Of a stretch of DNA of 64,000 nt, positions 17,103 to 25,594 are shown in pieces. The translations under genes were made by a program, and so were the position numbers. This stretch comes from Eggerthella timonensis (GTDB lineage: Bacteria; Actinomycetota; Coriobacteriia; Coriobacteriales; Eggerthellaceae): contig NZ_FXXA01000002.1 of NCBI RefSeq assembly GCF_900184265.1, positions 1,908,539-1,972,538 on the forward strand, read 5' to 3'. Position 1 is the stretch's first letter; the number at the start of each line of letters is the position of its first letter. Below the pieces are notes generated by a model that saw only the letters and a list, made by a program, of their open reading frames with translations, did no database searches and was not told where the DNA came from.

Positions 17103-18251
17103 TTAGTCGTTCCACATCTCGGGATGGATGAGGGTCGGGTCGGCGACGCGGTTCGGGAAGTAGTCGAGGCACTCGCCCTCGCGGAACACGTCGGCCGTGG
17201 AGCAGTGCAGGCCGCCGCCGAACGGGTAGGCGTCGCGCAGGTCGCAGGGGATGACGTTCATGCCGAGCTTGTCCATCTGCTCCTGCTGGTAGACCTCGGA
17301 GGCCTCCACGATGACGGTCTTCGGGTCGAGGACCAGGCAGTTCATGGACAGCCACACCGAGCTGTAGCACAGCGCCGGCGGCTCGTCGTGGGCCGGCTGG
17401 GCGGCGTCGACGATCTGCCAGTCGTTGGCCTCGAAGATCGCGCGCTGCTCGTCGGGCAGGTGGCGGTGCGGGTTGTTGATGATCAGGCCCGGGCGCAGCG
17501 GCACGAAGGTCGCGTCGATGTGGATCGGGTAGGGGTCGCCGGGGAAGTTCACGGCGTGGACGCGCAGCTCGGGGTAGTAGCGCTGGAACCACTCCATGGC
17601 GGTGCGGTTGGTGGTCAGGCCGTGCTGGATGAACAGGTCCTTGCCCATGCGCATCACGTCGGCGGCGTCCCACATCGGCTCGACCTCGGTCGTGACGAAG
17701 TCCTTGTTGGCCGTGCGCACGAGGCGCTCCTCGAGGGTGATCTTCTCGTCGTAGTAGTTGTGCTTGTAGGAGGCGTCCGTCAAGCGGGGGCGGGGGGCCT
17801 GGGTCCACTTGAACTCGGGGTCCTCGTCGAAGTACTGCTTCATGAGCGGCCAGTAGGCCAGGTACTCGAAGTAGCGGCAGCGGAAGGAGTTCGCGGACGC
17901 CATGATCTCGTTGCCGACGGTGAGCAGGATGTCGCGGGGCGGCATGCAGGTCATCATGGAGTCGTTGCGGAAGTCGGGCGTGCCGATGGCCTGGTTCCAC
18001 TGCAGGGGCGTCGGGCGGTCGACGACCACGCCGCGGTCCTCGAGGATCTTGACGAGGTTGTCGAGGCACTCGTTGCCGCGCTCGACGGTGGCCGTGGGAC
18101 GGGGGCCCCACATGCCGCGCATCTCGGAGTCGACGGGCACCTTCTCGGAGGTCGCGGGCTCCTCGGGCGGGATCATCGAGTAGTCGCAGCGGCCCACGAT
18201 CACGCGCTTCAGCGGGTCCCAGTCGTTCCAAGAGCTGACTATCTTCGCCAT
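17103..18251 (-). CDS. L-arginine:glycine amidinotransferase-type enzyme
   Basis: 382 residues from the ATG at 18251 (AAGGAG seven bases upstream); a frame extension to 18398 is not protein-like. AGAT-family enzymes swap an amidino group between arginine and an amine through a Cys-bound intermediate. The human AGAT residues have counterparts: nucleophile C350 in G-G-G-L-H-C-S-T-A-D-V, H244 in I-H-I-D-A-T-F, D195 in E-P-M-W-D-A-A-D, D93 in T-P-D-F and S302 in W-L-S-M-N. The N-terminal W-N-D-W-D-P-L-K-R-V-I-V-G is also typical. In this cluster it may run in reverse on creatine plus ornithine. The inosamine-phosphate branch (StrB) is an alternative, but the match to animal-type AGAT looks closer. 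Confidence 0.9.
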   Translation of the reverse strand: MAKIVSSWNDWDPLKRVIVGRCDYSMIPPEEPATSEKVPVDSEMRGMWGPRPTATVERGNECLDNLVKILEDRGVVVDRPTPLQWNQAIGTPDFRNDSMMTCMPPRDILLTVGNEIMASANSFRCRYFEYLAYWPLMKQYFDEDPEFKWTQAPRPRLTDASYKHNYYDEKITLEERLVRTANKDFVTTEVEPMWDAADVMRMGKDLFIQHGLTTNRTAMEWFQRYYPELRVHAVNFPGDPYPIHIDATFVPLRPGLIINNPHRHLPDEQRAIFEANDWQIVDAAQPAHDEPPALCYSSVWLSMNCLVLDPKTVIVEASEVYQQEQMDKLGMNVIPCDLRDAYPFGGGLHCSTADVFREGECLDYFPNRVADPTLIHPEMWND

Positions 18252-18332
18252 GACAGTCTCCTTTCTCCGGCAGCGCTTCCGGCGTTGCCTCTCAAGGGTT
18301 GCAGGGTGGAATGTCCACCTCTCCATAAACGC

Positions 18333-18361
18333 ATTGTGATGTGCGGTAACGATGGATTCAA
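18333..18361 (-). promoter_or_regulatory. Candidate promoter of the amidinotransferase operon
   Basis: Minus-strand TTGAAT (18356-18361) and CACAAT (18333-18338) are separated by 17 bp, about 80 bases before the ATG at 18251. The dyad at 18453-18480 is about 90 bp further upstream. Confidence 0.5.
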
Positions 18362-18452
18362 AGGTCGCACGCGGGGAGGTGTCGCACGTGGTTTGCACGG
18401 CGGGGCGCTCGCGTCCGCTCGAAGTGACGTTTGTGAAATACCGTCTGCTTTC

Positions 18453-18480
18453 ACGTGACGTTCGATGGAGAACGTCACGT
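18453..18480. promoter_or_regulatory. Likely TetR operator, 11-bp inverted repeat
   Basis: Perfect arms ACGTGACGTTC and GAACGTCACGT are separated by six bases. A third half-site (GTGACGT) lies at 18424-18430. The dyad is between the divergent amidinotransferase and TetR genes, about 95 bases before the TetR start, and is the only strong dyad in this 324-bp region. Confidence 0.7.
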
Positions 18481-18575
18481 ACAAGTTGGCGCGGGCGGCG
18501 GGTATGTTTTTATGGAAAGGTCGCGTCAGGGCGTTCGTGCCACGCGAGCGCCGATTCCAAGAGAAAGGGGTTCGC

Positions 18576-19160
18576 ATGCTGCCGAATTTAGCACAGGGGG
18601 AGGACGTCTTCGGTTCGCCGGAGATCCGCACGAAGATGAAGATACTGCACGCCGTGGACAAGTCGCTCGACCGCATCACCATCGCCGAGATATGCGAGAA
18701 CGCCGGCATCTCGCGCCAGACGTTCTACCGCCACTTCGAGAGCAAGTACGACATACCCTGGTGGCATTCCATCTTCTGCCGGCAGTTCTACTTGAACGAG
18801 ATCGGGCGCACCATCGACTGGAAGACGGGGTACTACCATCACCTGCGCCTCATCTCGCAGGAGCGCGATTTCTACCGCAAGTCCATCCAGTACAGCATCA
18901 ACACGCCGTTCGGCCAGACGGTAATGCCCGAGAACCGCAAGACCGTGCTGCTCGACACGCTGGAGCACTACCGCCACGTACCGATCGACGAGAACATGCG
19001 CTTCATCGTGGAGGTGTTCTCGAAGCTGGAGTGCGAGGTGCTGAACGACTGGTTCCGCTCGGATGCGCCCACCGACCTCGTGCGGTGGACCGACGACCTC
19101 GTGAGCCTCGTGCCCGACCGCCTGTACCGCGCCCTGAGGATCGACGAGCCGGGCGCGTAG
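18576..19160 (+). CDS. TetR-family regulator of the creatinine cluster
   Basis: 194 residues from the ATG at 18576, after GAGAAAGGGG. The HTH covers about residues 12-55: a first helix with K-M-K-I-L-H-A-V-D-K-S-L, then I-T-I-A-E-I-C-E-N-A-G-I-S-R-Q-T-F-Y-R-H-F-E-S-K-Y-D-I, the standard TetR recognition helix. The rest is an alpha-helical ligand domain with several aromatic residues and R-Q-F-Y-L-N-E-I-G. Layout resembles DhaS-like small TetR proteins. It is divergent from the amidinotransferase gene, with an inverted repeat between them, so it most likely controls that operon. The ligand is probably creatinine, creatine or a derivative (inference). Confidence 0.9.
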   Translation: MLPNLAQGEDVFGSPEIRTKMKILHAVDKSLDRITIAEICENAGISRQTFYRHFESKYDIPWWHSIFCRQFYLNEIGRTIDWKTGYYHHLRLISQERDFYRKSIQYSINTPFGQTVMPENRKTVLLDTLEHYRHVPIDENMRFIVEVFSKLECEVLNDWFRSDAPTDLVRWTDDLVSLVPDRLYRALRIDEPGA

Positions 19161-19188
19161 GCGAGGGGCCGCGCTCGGGATTGCCGCT

Positions 19189-19216
19189 TTGCGAATCGCG
19201 CGCGATGTCGTACAAT
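19189..19216 (+). promoter_or_regulatory. Promoter of tRNA-Thr
   Basis: TTGCGA (19189-19194) and TACAAT (19211-19216) with a 16-bp spacer, 25 bases before the tRNA. Confidence 0.6.
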
Positions 19217-19241
19217 ACGCACGCGCGCGTTTCACGCGCAC

Positions 19242-19316
19242 GCCAGTGTGGCGCAATGGTAGCGCAACAGTTTTGTAAACTGTGGGTTGCAGGTTCGAGT
19301 CCTGTCACTGGCTCCA
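19242..19316 (+). tRNA. tRNA-Thr (anticodon TGT)
   Basis: A full cloverleaf can be traced. The acceptor stem GCCAGTG pairs with CACTGGC (19306-19312). The anticodon loop TTTGTAA sits inside an ACAGT/ACTGT stem and gives anticodon TGT, which reads ACA. The T-arm has GGTTCGAGTCC. The 3' CCA is encoded (19314-19316). It has its own promoter and an intrinsic terminator. Confidence 0.97.
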
Positions 19317-19326
19317 CGGAACACCA

Positions 19327-19356
19327 GGCCGGGCTCATCGTGCGCCCGGCCTTTTT
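19327..19356 (+). terminator. Intrinsic terminator of tRNA-Thr
   Basis: A perfect 8-bp GC stem (19327-19334 with 19344-19351), 9-nt loop and TTTTT at 19352-19356. Confidence 0.9.
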
Positions 19357-19478
19357 CGTTGTTCGGCGAACGCGCCCTTTCCTTCGTTCAAATCCCGGTT
19401 GAAGCGGTATACTCCTCTCAGGTAATGCACAGGGGGGCGCGGCGGTTGCCGCACGCCTCGGCAGGCGAGAGGAATGCG

Positions 19479-21233
19479 ATGAACCCGCTGTTCGACGAGG
19501 CAAAGGCGTTCGTGCTCGATACGATCCACCGGTTCTACGCGGCGGGGGACGGCATCGAGCAGGTGGTCGAGCGCTTCACCGACGACTTCTCATGGGTGGG
19601 CGCCGGCGAGGTGGAGTTCTCGGCGGATACCGAGGAGATCGTTGCGTACTTCCTCGAACGCGCCCCGCTGGCCCCGCCCTGCGACGTGTTCGACGAGGAG
19701 CTGTACCTCGTGAACGTCACGGAGCGCACGTGCACCGTCATGGGGCGCTACCGCGTGCGGACGCGCGAGACGTCGGGCCTGGTGCTGGAGGAGCGCCAGC
19801 GGTGCAGCTACGAGCTGGTGGACGAGGGCGGCGCGCTGAAGATCCGCCACGTGCACGCATCGAACCCCTACCAGGCCATGAAGGACGAGCGGTACTTCCC
19901 GTTCGAGGGCGGCATGCAGAACTACGAATACCTCCAACAGCTCGTGCGCGAGAAGACCGCCACGATCGAGCTGCTCACCGACAACATCACGGGCGGCCTC
20001 AAGATGAGCGAGGACGACGAGGCGTACACGCTGGCCTACGTCAACGAGGGGCTGGCGCGCATGCTGGGCTACACCATCGAGGAGCTGGAGGAGATGAGCG
20101 GCGGCACCGCGCGGGGCATGGTGTACGGGCCCGACGTGGACCAGGCGCTCGCCGACGTGGAACGCTGCTTCGCCGAAGGCCCCACCTACGAGACGGAGTA
20201 CCGGGTGCGCCGCAAGGACGGCTCGCTGGCGTGGGTGCTCGATTCGGGGCGCAAGGTGCGAACCGCGGACGGAACGGTGAAGATCGGCAGCGTGCTCATG
20301 GACATCACCTCGCGCAAGGAGGCCGAGATCGCGTTGGCCGTGGAGCAGGAGCGCTACCGCATCGCGCTGCGCAGCGTCACCGACGTGCTCTTCGAGTACG
20401 ATATCGAGCAGGACGTGCTCGTGGAGTACGAGCGCATGCCCGGCACGGGCGAGAACGCGCTGCCCGACGAGCGTCGCTTCGAGCGCTACACCGAGACGCT
20501 GGGCGACGGCGCGCGCATGCACCTCGACGACTACGCGCGGCTGTCCGAGGCGCTGCAGCGCGAGGAGTCGGTGACGATGGACGTGCGTCGCCGGTTCGGA
20601 GACGCGCCCGAGGGGACGTGGCGCTGGACGCGCATGCACGCGATGGTCCTGTACGATCGCAGCGGCGCGGCCGTGCGCACCATCGGCAGCTGGAAGGACG
20701 TCACCGACGAGCGCCGCCGGCTCGAGGACCTCGCCGACCAGGCGCGGCGCGACCCGCTGACCAGGTTGCTCAACCAGGGCGCCACATCCGAGTTCATCGA
20801 GCCGCTGCTGAGCGCGGGCGCGGAGCGTCGAACGGGCGCGCTGCTCGTCGTCGACGTGGACGACTTCAAGGGCGTGAACGACACGCTCGGCCACCTCGCG
20901 GGCGACGAGCTGCTCGTGAGCGTCGCCCGAGGGCTCGAAGAAGCGCTCGCCGACGACGAGGCCGTCATCGCGCGCGTGGGCGGCGACGAGTTCGTCGCGT
21001 TCCTGCCGCACGCCGACCGCGTCCGGGCCCGCGAGGCGGCGTTGCAGGTGAACGGGCGGTCGCGCGAGGAGGGCGCGGCATGCGTGCCGGTGACGCTGAG
21101 CGTGGGCGTGGCGCTGGCAGGCGTGGACGGCGCGACCTACGAGGCCCTGTTCGGAGCTGCCGACCGCGCGCTGTACGAGGCGAAGCGCGCCGGCAAGGAT
21201 CGCGTCAGCTTCGCGGACGAAGCGCGCTCGTAA
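19479..21233 (+). CDS. PAS-domain diguanylate cyclase
   Basis: 584 residues from the ATG at 19479 (GAGAGGA upstream); the open frame reaches back through the tRNA but is not coding there. Domains: an NTF2/SnoaL-like region (about 1-135), a PAS domain (about 155-285, with Y-V-N-E-G-L-A-R-M-L-G-Y and R-R-K-D-G-S), a second PAS/PAC unit (about 290-415) and a GGDEF domain (about 425-580). The active-site motif reads G-G-D-E-F near residue 502, after D-V-D-D-F-K-G-V-N-D, so it should make cyclic di-GMP from two GTP. No RxxD inhibitory site precedes it. No TM helix, so it is a cytoplasmic sensor. It overlaps the convergent next gene by 29 bases. Confidence 0.92.
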   Translation: MNPLFDEAKAFVLDTIHRFYAAGDGIEQVVERFTDDFSWVGAGEVEFSADTEEIVAYFLERAPLAPPCDVFDEELYLVNVTERTCTVMGRYRVRTRETSGLVLEERQRCSYELVDEGGALKIRHVHASNPYQAMKDERYFPFEGGMQNYEYLQQLVREKTATIELLTDNITGGLKMSEDDEAYTLAYVNEGLARMLGYTIEELEEMSGGTARGMVYGPDVDQALADVERCFAEGPTYETEYRVRRKDGSLAWVLDSGRKVRTADGTVKIGSVLMDITSRKEAEIALAVEQERYRIALRSVTDVLFEYDIEQDVLVEYERMPGTGENALPDERRFERYTETLGDGARMHLDDYARLSEALQREESVTMDVRRRFGDAPEGTWRWTRMHAMVLYDRSGAAVRTIGSWKDVTDERRRLEDLADQARRDPLTRLLNQGATSEFIEPLLSAGAERRTGALLVVDVDDFKGVNDTLGHLAGDELLVSVARGLEEALADDEAVIARVGGDEFVAFLPHADRVRAREAALQVNGRSREEGAACVPVTLSVGVALAGVDGATYEALFGAADRALYEAKRAGKDRVSFADEARS

Positions 21234-22230
21234 ACGCTGCGGCTTCGTCAGGGCTCACCTTGAGCGCGCGCACGAGACGCGGCTTGCCGAGCGCGCCGCG
21301 CACCTCGAGTGGCTGCTCGAGCTCGATCCAGACGGCACGGCCTCCCATGGCGGCGAGGTCGAGGCGCTCCCGCTTCGGGATGGCGGGCTCGTCTGATCCT
21401 ACGCGTGCGATCAGGCTCAACGGCACGCGTTCGCAGAAGAGCATGCCCCAGCGCGCCACGAGCTCGGCATCGCCGACGAGCAGCGGGTTCAGCACGACGG
21501 CGCGCGACTCGGCGACCATCCAAACGATCGCGTAGGCCGACAGCGCCGTGAGCGCGCATGCTGCGGGCACGCTGAACCGCGCTGCCAGCATATGCACGGC
21601 GAGCGTCTCCACGGCCACGAGGCAGAGCAGGACGCCCACCACCGCGACGTACCCGCTTTTCCGATGCGACGAGAATGCCCGGTAGCCTGCGGGAACGTGC
21701 GGCGCGCGTCGCCATGAGGCTGCGGCGTAGTACCACATCGTGCATTCGAGGCCCGCCATGCGCGCGACCCGCTCGTTGCGCACGAGCACGCTGAACGCTG
21801 CCGAGAACCAGTCGAGCGGATTGTCCGACGCGGCTCTTGCTGCGCGGTAGCCGCCGACGAAGCGTCGGATCTCGCGCACGGCGACGGCGGCCTCCACGGC
21901 GAGAACCGCGACGCCCAGCAGCGGCAGGATCGAGGGCTGCCCCGGGACGACGAACCGCGCCGACGCGAGGCCGCCCAGCCAGACGACTGGCAGCGCAAGG
22001 AGCGGCGAGAGCCCTGCGCGACGAACCACGAGCAGGTAGAACGCCGCGGGCACGCACACCATGAGGTCGAACGGCAGCGCGAAGTTGGACGCGAAGGAGA
22101 GGCCGGCGGCAGGCACGGCGGCCATGCAGGCGAGGTCGATGCCGTACAGCAGCAGGCAGACGAGCAGCCCGAGCGCTAGGCGCGAAGGCGCACGGCGGGC
22201 GCGCGGCGAGGCGGCGGGCATAGGGGTCAT
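21205..22230 (-). CDS. Multi-pass membrane protein, unknown function
   Basis: 341 residues from an ATG with AGGAGG eight bases upstream. Five or six hydrophobic helices lie in the first 250 residues, and a cytoplasmic C-terminal part of about 90 residues (with R-A-V-W-I-E-L-E-Q-P-L-E-V) resembles a PH-like or ligand fold but is not assigned. No family is recognised. The 3' end overlaps the diguanylate cyclase gene by 29 bases tail to tail. The neighbouring minus-strand gene has similar design (helices, then a soluble tail). Confidence 0.75.
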   Translation of the reverse strand: MTPMPAASPRARRAPSRLALGLLVCLLLYGIDLACMAAVPAAGLSFASNFALPFDLMVCVPAAFYLLVVRRAGLSPLLALPVVWLGGLASARFVVPGQPSILPLLGVAVLAVEAAVAVREIRRFVGGYRAARAASDNPLDWFSAAFSVLVRNERVARMAGLECTMWYYAAASWRRAPHVPAGYRAFSSHRKSGYVAVVGVLLCLVAVETLAVHMLAARFSVPAACALTALSAYAIVWMVAESRAVVLNPLLVGDAELVARWGMLFCERVPLSLIARVGSDEPAIPKRERLDLAAMGGRAVWIELEQPLEVRGALGKPRLVRALKVSPDEAAAFTSALRPRS

Positions 22231-22267
22231 GAGGGCCTCCTGACGGGTACGCGGCGGTTTGCGCTTC

Positions 22268-23119
22268 CTATGGTAAACCCTGACGCTGCGTCGGGGTCAA
22301 TGAGGATCCGCCAGCGGCATCGGCGGGCCGCGCGCTCACGAACACCTCGGTGCGGGGGTAATAGGCGAGGCGCGCGACGCCGCCGGCATCGACGATCTGC
22401 CGGAGCGCTTCCCGATCCTGCTCCTTGATGGACACGCGCACGGTCTCGCCGTTCTCGGCGACGAACTCGACTACGAGGTCGGCCGAGCGCGCAGAGGCGT
22501 AGCGGCCGGAGGGACGCTGCTCCTCGAAGTCGCTCAGGAGGCAGCGCTGCTCGCGGGGCCCCTCGATCGCGTCGGCCACGGCGTCGGATGCCCGCAGCGC
22601 TCCGAACGCTCCCGCGAACGCGGCGAACGCGAGCATGAACGCCACGATGCCGAGCGGCTTGACGAGCACGTACGAGCGGCGATGCTTCTTCCGGTGCCGC
22701 CGGTACAACGCGAACGCGGCGATGCAGAGCGCGATGGCGGCCCCCGCGGCGAAAGGCGCGCGATCGAGCGCGGTGAGGGCGCCGAGGGCGAAGATCGTCG
22801 TTCCCGCGTAGCAGACGAGGTTGAGGGCGACGACGGCCGCCTCGAGCGCCGCTTCCCGCGCCAGCGCGCGCCTGCCTTCCGCGGTGCGCGGTCGAGCGCG
22901 CCACGGGTCGCGCAGGATCAGCGGCACGAAGCAGAGCACGCCGATCCCCATGGCCAAGAGCCCGCCGCCCCCGATGCCTCGGTCGACGAGCCCTTGGAAT
23001 CCGACGGAAGGGGCGAACTCCCCGACCATGAGCGCGCCGAACCCGCCGAACAGCGCGACGAGGCCGCCGATGGCGAGCAGCTTCTCCGTCAAGGCGAAAT
23101 CGGGGCGCAACAAGCCCAT
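22268..23119 (-). CDS. Membrane protein with C-terminal soluble domain, unknown function
   Basis: 283 residues from the ATG at 23119, preceded by AAAGGA; the frame reaches 23299 without protein-like content. About five TM helices (residues 12-200), then a soluble tail of about 80 residues with L-V-V-E-F-V-A-E-N-G-E-T-V-R-V-S-I and Y-Y-P-R-T-E-V-F-V. No family is recognised. It lies 37 bases upstream of the previous membrane gene on the same strand, so the two probably form an operon, divergent from the ABC exporter. Confidence 0.75.
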   Translation of the reverse strand: MGLLRPDFALTEKLLAIGGLVALFGGFGALMVGEFAPSVGFQGLVDRGIGGGGLLAMGIGVLCFVPLILRDPWRARPRTAEGRRALAREAALEAAVVALNLVCYAGTTIFALGALTALDRAPFAAGAAIALCIAAFALYRRHRKKHRRSYVLVKPLGIVAFMLAFAAFAGAFGALRASDAVADAIEGPREQRCLLSDFEEQRPSGRYASARSADLVVEFVAENGETVRVSIKEQDREALRQIVDAGGVARLAYYPRTEVFVSARPADAAGGSSLTPTQRQGLP

Positions 23120-23194
23120 GCGGGTCCTTTCGTGCGAGGTTGCGGACGGATTCAGTATAGCGCGCCGAGAGGGCGCGGGAAAAAGCGCCGCGGC

Positions 23195-23216
23195 CTTTAA
23201 AGAATCTTTAAGAACC
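23195..23216 (+). promoter_or_regulatory. Direct-repeat boxes for the linked response regulator
   Basis: Two CTTTAA-type boxes start at 23195 and 23206, an 11-bp period (one helical turn) typical of OmpR/PhoB-family binding. They lie 40-60 bases before the ABC ATPase gene, which an OmpR-type regulator encoded just downstream could control. Confidence 0.6.
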
Positions 23217-23255
23217 GGGCGCATCCTGGGTTCAGGCAAGAGAAAGGAAAGATCT

Positions 23256-23954
23256 ATGGGATGCATGCTGGAAACGAACGCGCTCACGAAGACGTTCAAG
23301 GGACAGACGGCGGTCGATCACGTGTCGCTGCACGTGCCGGAGGGCTCGGTGTACGGCCTTTTGGGGCCGAACGGCGCGGGGAAGTCGACGCTGCTTAAAA
23401 TGGTGTGCGGCATGCTGCGCCCCACGTCGGGCAGCATCGCCTTCGCGGGGCGCCCGTGGACGCGCGCCGACCTCGACGGCATCGGCGCGCTTATCGAGAC
23501 GCCGCCGCTCTACGACAACCTCACCGCGCGCGAGAACCTGCGCGTGCGCACGACGCTCTTAGGCGTGCCCGAGAGCCGCATCGACGAGGCGCTGGCCACG
23601 GTGGACCTCGTCGGCACGGGCTCGAAGCGCGCGGGGCAGTTCTCGCTCGGCATGAAGCAGCGCCTCGGCATCGCGCTCGCGCTCGTGGGCAGCCCGTGCC
23701 TGCTCATCCTCGACGAGCCGACGAACGGCCTCGACCCGGTGGGCATCCAGGAGCTGCGCGCGCTCATCCGGTCGTTCCCGGAGCGCGGCATCACCGTGGT
23801 GCTGTCGAGCCATATCTTGAACGAAGTGGAGCACGTGGCCGACCTCGTCGGCATCATCGTGGAGGGCCGGCTGGCCTTTGAAGCGCCGCTCGACGCGGGC
23901 GTCGATCTGGAGAGGCTGTTCATGGACGTGTGCATGGGGAAGGCGGTGGCATGA
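23256..23954 (+). CDS. ABC transporter ATPase, LanF/BcrA-type
   Basis: 232 residues from an ATG with AGAAAGGA. Walker A G-P-N-G-A-G-K-S-T near residue 38, signature region F-S-L-G-M-K-Q-R-L-G near 130 (a degenerate LSGGQ, as in lantibiotic-immunity ATPases), Walker B L-L-I-L-D-E-P-T-N-G-L-D-P and switch H in L-S-S-H-I-L. It powers the two permeases that follow, with ATGA overlaps at each junction. With the two-component system downstream this matches LanFEG or bacitracin-type peptide-resistance modules. Confidence 0.93.
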   Translation: MGCMLETNALTKTFKGQTAVDHVSLHVPEGSVYGLLGPNGAGKSTLLKMVCGMLRPTSGSIAFAGRPWTRADLDGIGALIETPPLYDNLTARENLRVRTTLLGVPESRIDEALATVDLVGTGSKRAGQFSLGMKQRLGIALALVGSPCLLILDEPTNGLDPVGIQELRALIRSFPERGITVVLSSHILNEVEHVADLVGIIVEGRLAFEAPLDAGVDLERLFMDVCMGKAVA

Positions 23955-24727
23955 TGGGAGCTGCAGCAGGATCGTTTCCGACCGTGTTCAAGGCGGAGGT
24001 GCTCAAGGGCCGCCGCGGCGCCCCGCGCAAGGTGGCGCTCATCGCGCCGCTGCCGTTCTGCGCGCTGGGCGTGCTGTCCTCGGGCGTGATCCCGGGCACG
24101 GGCGCCATCGGCGGCATCGCGACGTGCTTGTGGAACTACTGGTACGCGCTCATGATGCCGGTGGCCATCGCGCTCATCTGCGCGTCCATCGCGAACCTCG
24201 ACGCGCGGCAGAAGCTGCGCCCGGTGCTCGGGCTTCCGCTGCCGCCGGCGCGCACGTGGTGGGCCAAGGTGGCCTATGCGCTCGCGCTCGTGCTGGGGGC
24301 GAACCTCGTCGTGCTCGCTTGCTCGACGGTGCTCACGGCGCTCGGCGCCGAGGGGCCGAGCTTCGCCGAGGGGCTGGCCGCGGCGGTCCTGCTGACCCTC
24401 GCCAGCTCGTGGATGGTTCCCGCCGCGCTCGCGCTGACCCTGCGCTTCGGCACGCTCGCCGGCATCGCGATTCCGGCTTTGGCGCAGGTGGGCGTGGGCA
24501 TCGCGCTGTGGACGTCGGGCGCATGGTTCGCGTTCCCCCCGGCCACGACGCTGTGCGCGGTAGCGCCGCTCTTGGGCGTGGCGCCCTCGGGCGTGCCGCT
24601 CGAGGCGGGAGACGCGCTCGGCACCTTCGGCGGGGACGCCGTGCTCGGCATCGCGGTGGCCCTTGCCCTGTTCGCGGCGCTCGCCATCGCCGGGGCGGCG
24701 TGGTTCTCGAAGCGCGAGGCCGCATGA
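23951..24727 (+). CDS. ABC-2 permease, LanE-like
   Basis: 258 residues. An N-terminal cytoplasmic start with F-K-A-E-V-L-K-G-R-R-G-A-P-R-K-V, characteristic of LanE/LanG/BcrB-type permeases, is followed by six TM helices. It overlaps the ATPase by ATGA and the next permease likewise. It forms half of a heterodimeric exporter that removes antimicrobial peptides from the membrane (family knowledge; the peptide is unknown). Confidence 0.87.
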   Translation: MMGAAAGSFPTVFKAEVLKGRRGAPRKVALIAPLPFCALGVLSSGVIPGTGAIGGIATCLWNYWYALMMPVAIALICASIANLDARQKLRPVLGLPLPPARTWWAKVAYALALVLGANLVVLACSTVLTALGAEGPSFAEGLAAAVLLTLASSWMVPAALALTLRFGTLAGIAIPALAQVGVGIALWTSGAWFAFPPATTLCAVAPLLGVAPSGVPLEAGDALGTFGGDAVLGIAVALALFAALAIAGAAWFSKREAA

Positions 24728-25542
24728 TGGCGCGGGTGACGTTCGCGCACGCGCTGCGCTCGGAGGCTGCGCGGCTGCGCCGCTCGCCCCTCGTGTGGCT
24801 CCATGCGGTGTTGGCGACGGTGCTCGGCGGGCTGGCGGGCGCGTACTTCGCGTTCTCGGCCTGGGATTCGTTCATGGGGACCGACGCGTTCTTCCAGCTG
24901 CTCGGCGCCGGCGCGCCGCTTTTGGCGGGCATCTCGTGCGGGCTGGCGGCCGACGCGGAGCAGCGGGCGGGCGAGGCGGCGAACCTCTTGGGCGTGTCGT
25001 CGCGCAGAAGCGCGCTCGCGGCGAAGATCGTCGCGCTTTTGGGGCTCGGCCTCGCGGCGGCTGCCTGGGCGGCGATGCTGTTCTGCGCGGCCCTCGCGCT
25101 GGCCGGGCGCCCGATGCCGGAGCTTCCGGCCCTCGCGCTGGCCGTGCTGGGCATCGCGCTGGGAAGCGCGTGCTCGTACGCGGTCTTCCTGATCGTGGCG
25201 CTGAAGTGGGGGCGCAACGCGTCCATCGGCCTGGGCGCGCTCGGGTTCATCGCTGCGATGGCGCTGCTCGGCGGGCTGGCGAACGGGCTGGTGACGGGAA
25301 CGTTTTCCGGGGTGCTGGGCGTCGAGGCGGCCGCGCTCGTGCCGTTCGCATGGCCGTCCCGCCTAGCGACGCTGCCCCTCGAGGCGTCCATCGCCTCGGC
25401 GATGGGCGCGGCCGGCCAGGCCCAGGCGCTCGCGTCGGCCTGGGCGACGGTGGCGCTCGCGTGCGTCGTCCTGACGGCCGTCGTGGCAGCCGCGGTGCTG
25501 GCCTGCGCGAACCGTTTCGAAGGCCGCCGCGGCGGGGAATGA
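24724..25542 (+). CDS. ABC-2 permease, LanG-like
   Basis: 272 residues, six TM helices. The N-terminus F-A-H-A-L-R-S-E-A-A-R-L-R-R-S-P-L-V-W matches the E-x-x-K/R-x-x-R-S-P element of these permeases. It is the second half of the exporter, in an ATGA-overlapped three-gene operon. A long hairpin (25595-25668) follows, separating it from the regulator genes. Confidence 0.87.
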   Translation: MMARVTFAHALRSEAARLRRSPLVWLHAVLATVLGGLAGAYFAFSAWDSFMGTDAFFQLLGAGAPLLAGISCGLAADAEQRAGEAANLLGVSSRRSALAAKIVALLGLGLAAAAWAAMLFCAALALAGRPMPELPALALAVLGIALGSACSYAVFLIVALKWGRNASIGLGALGFIAAMALLGGLANGLVTGTFSGVLGVEAAALVPFAWPSRLATLPLEASIASAMGAAGQAQALASAWATVALACVVLTAVVAAAVLACANRFEGRRGGE

Positions 25543-25594
25543 GGCATCGCCCCTCGCGCCTCGGTTCCGTCTTCCGTGCCCGACCGGCGCCCCG

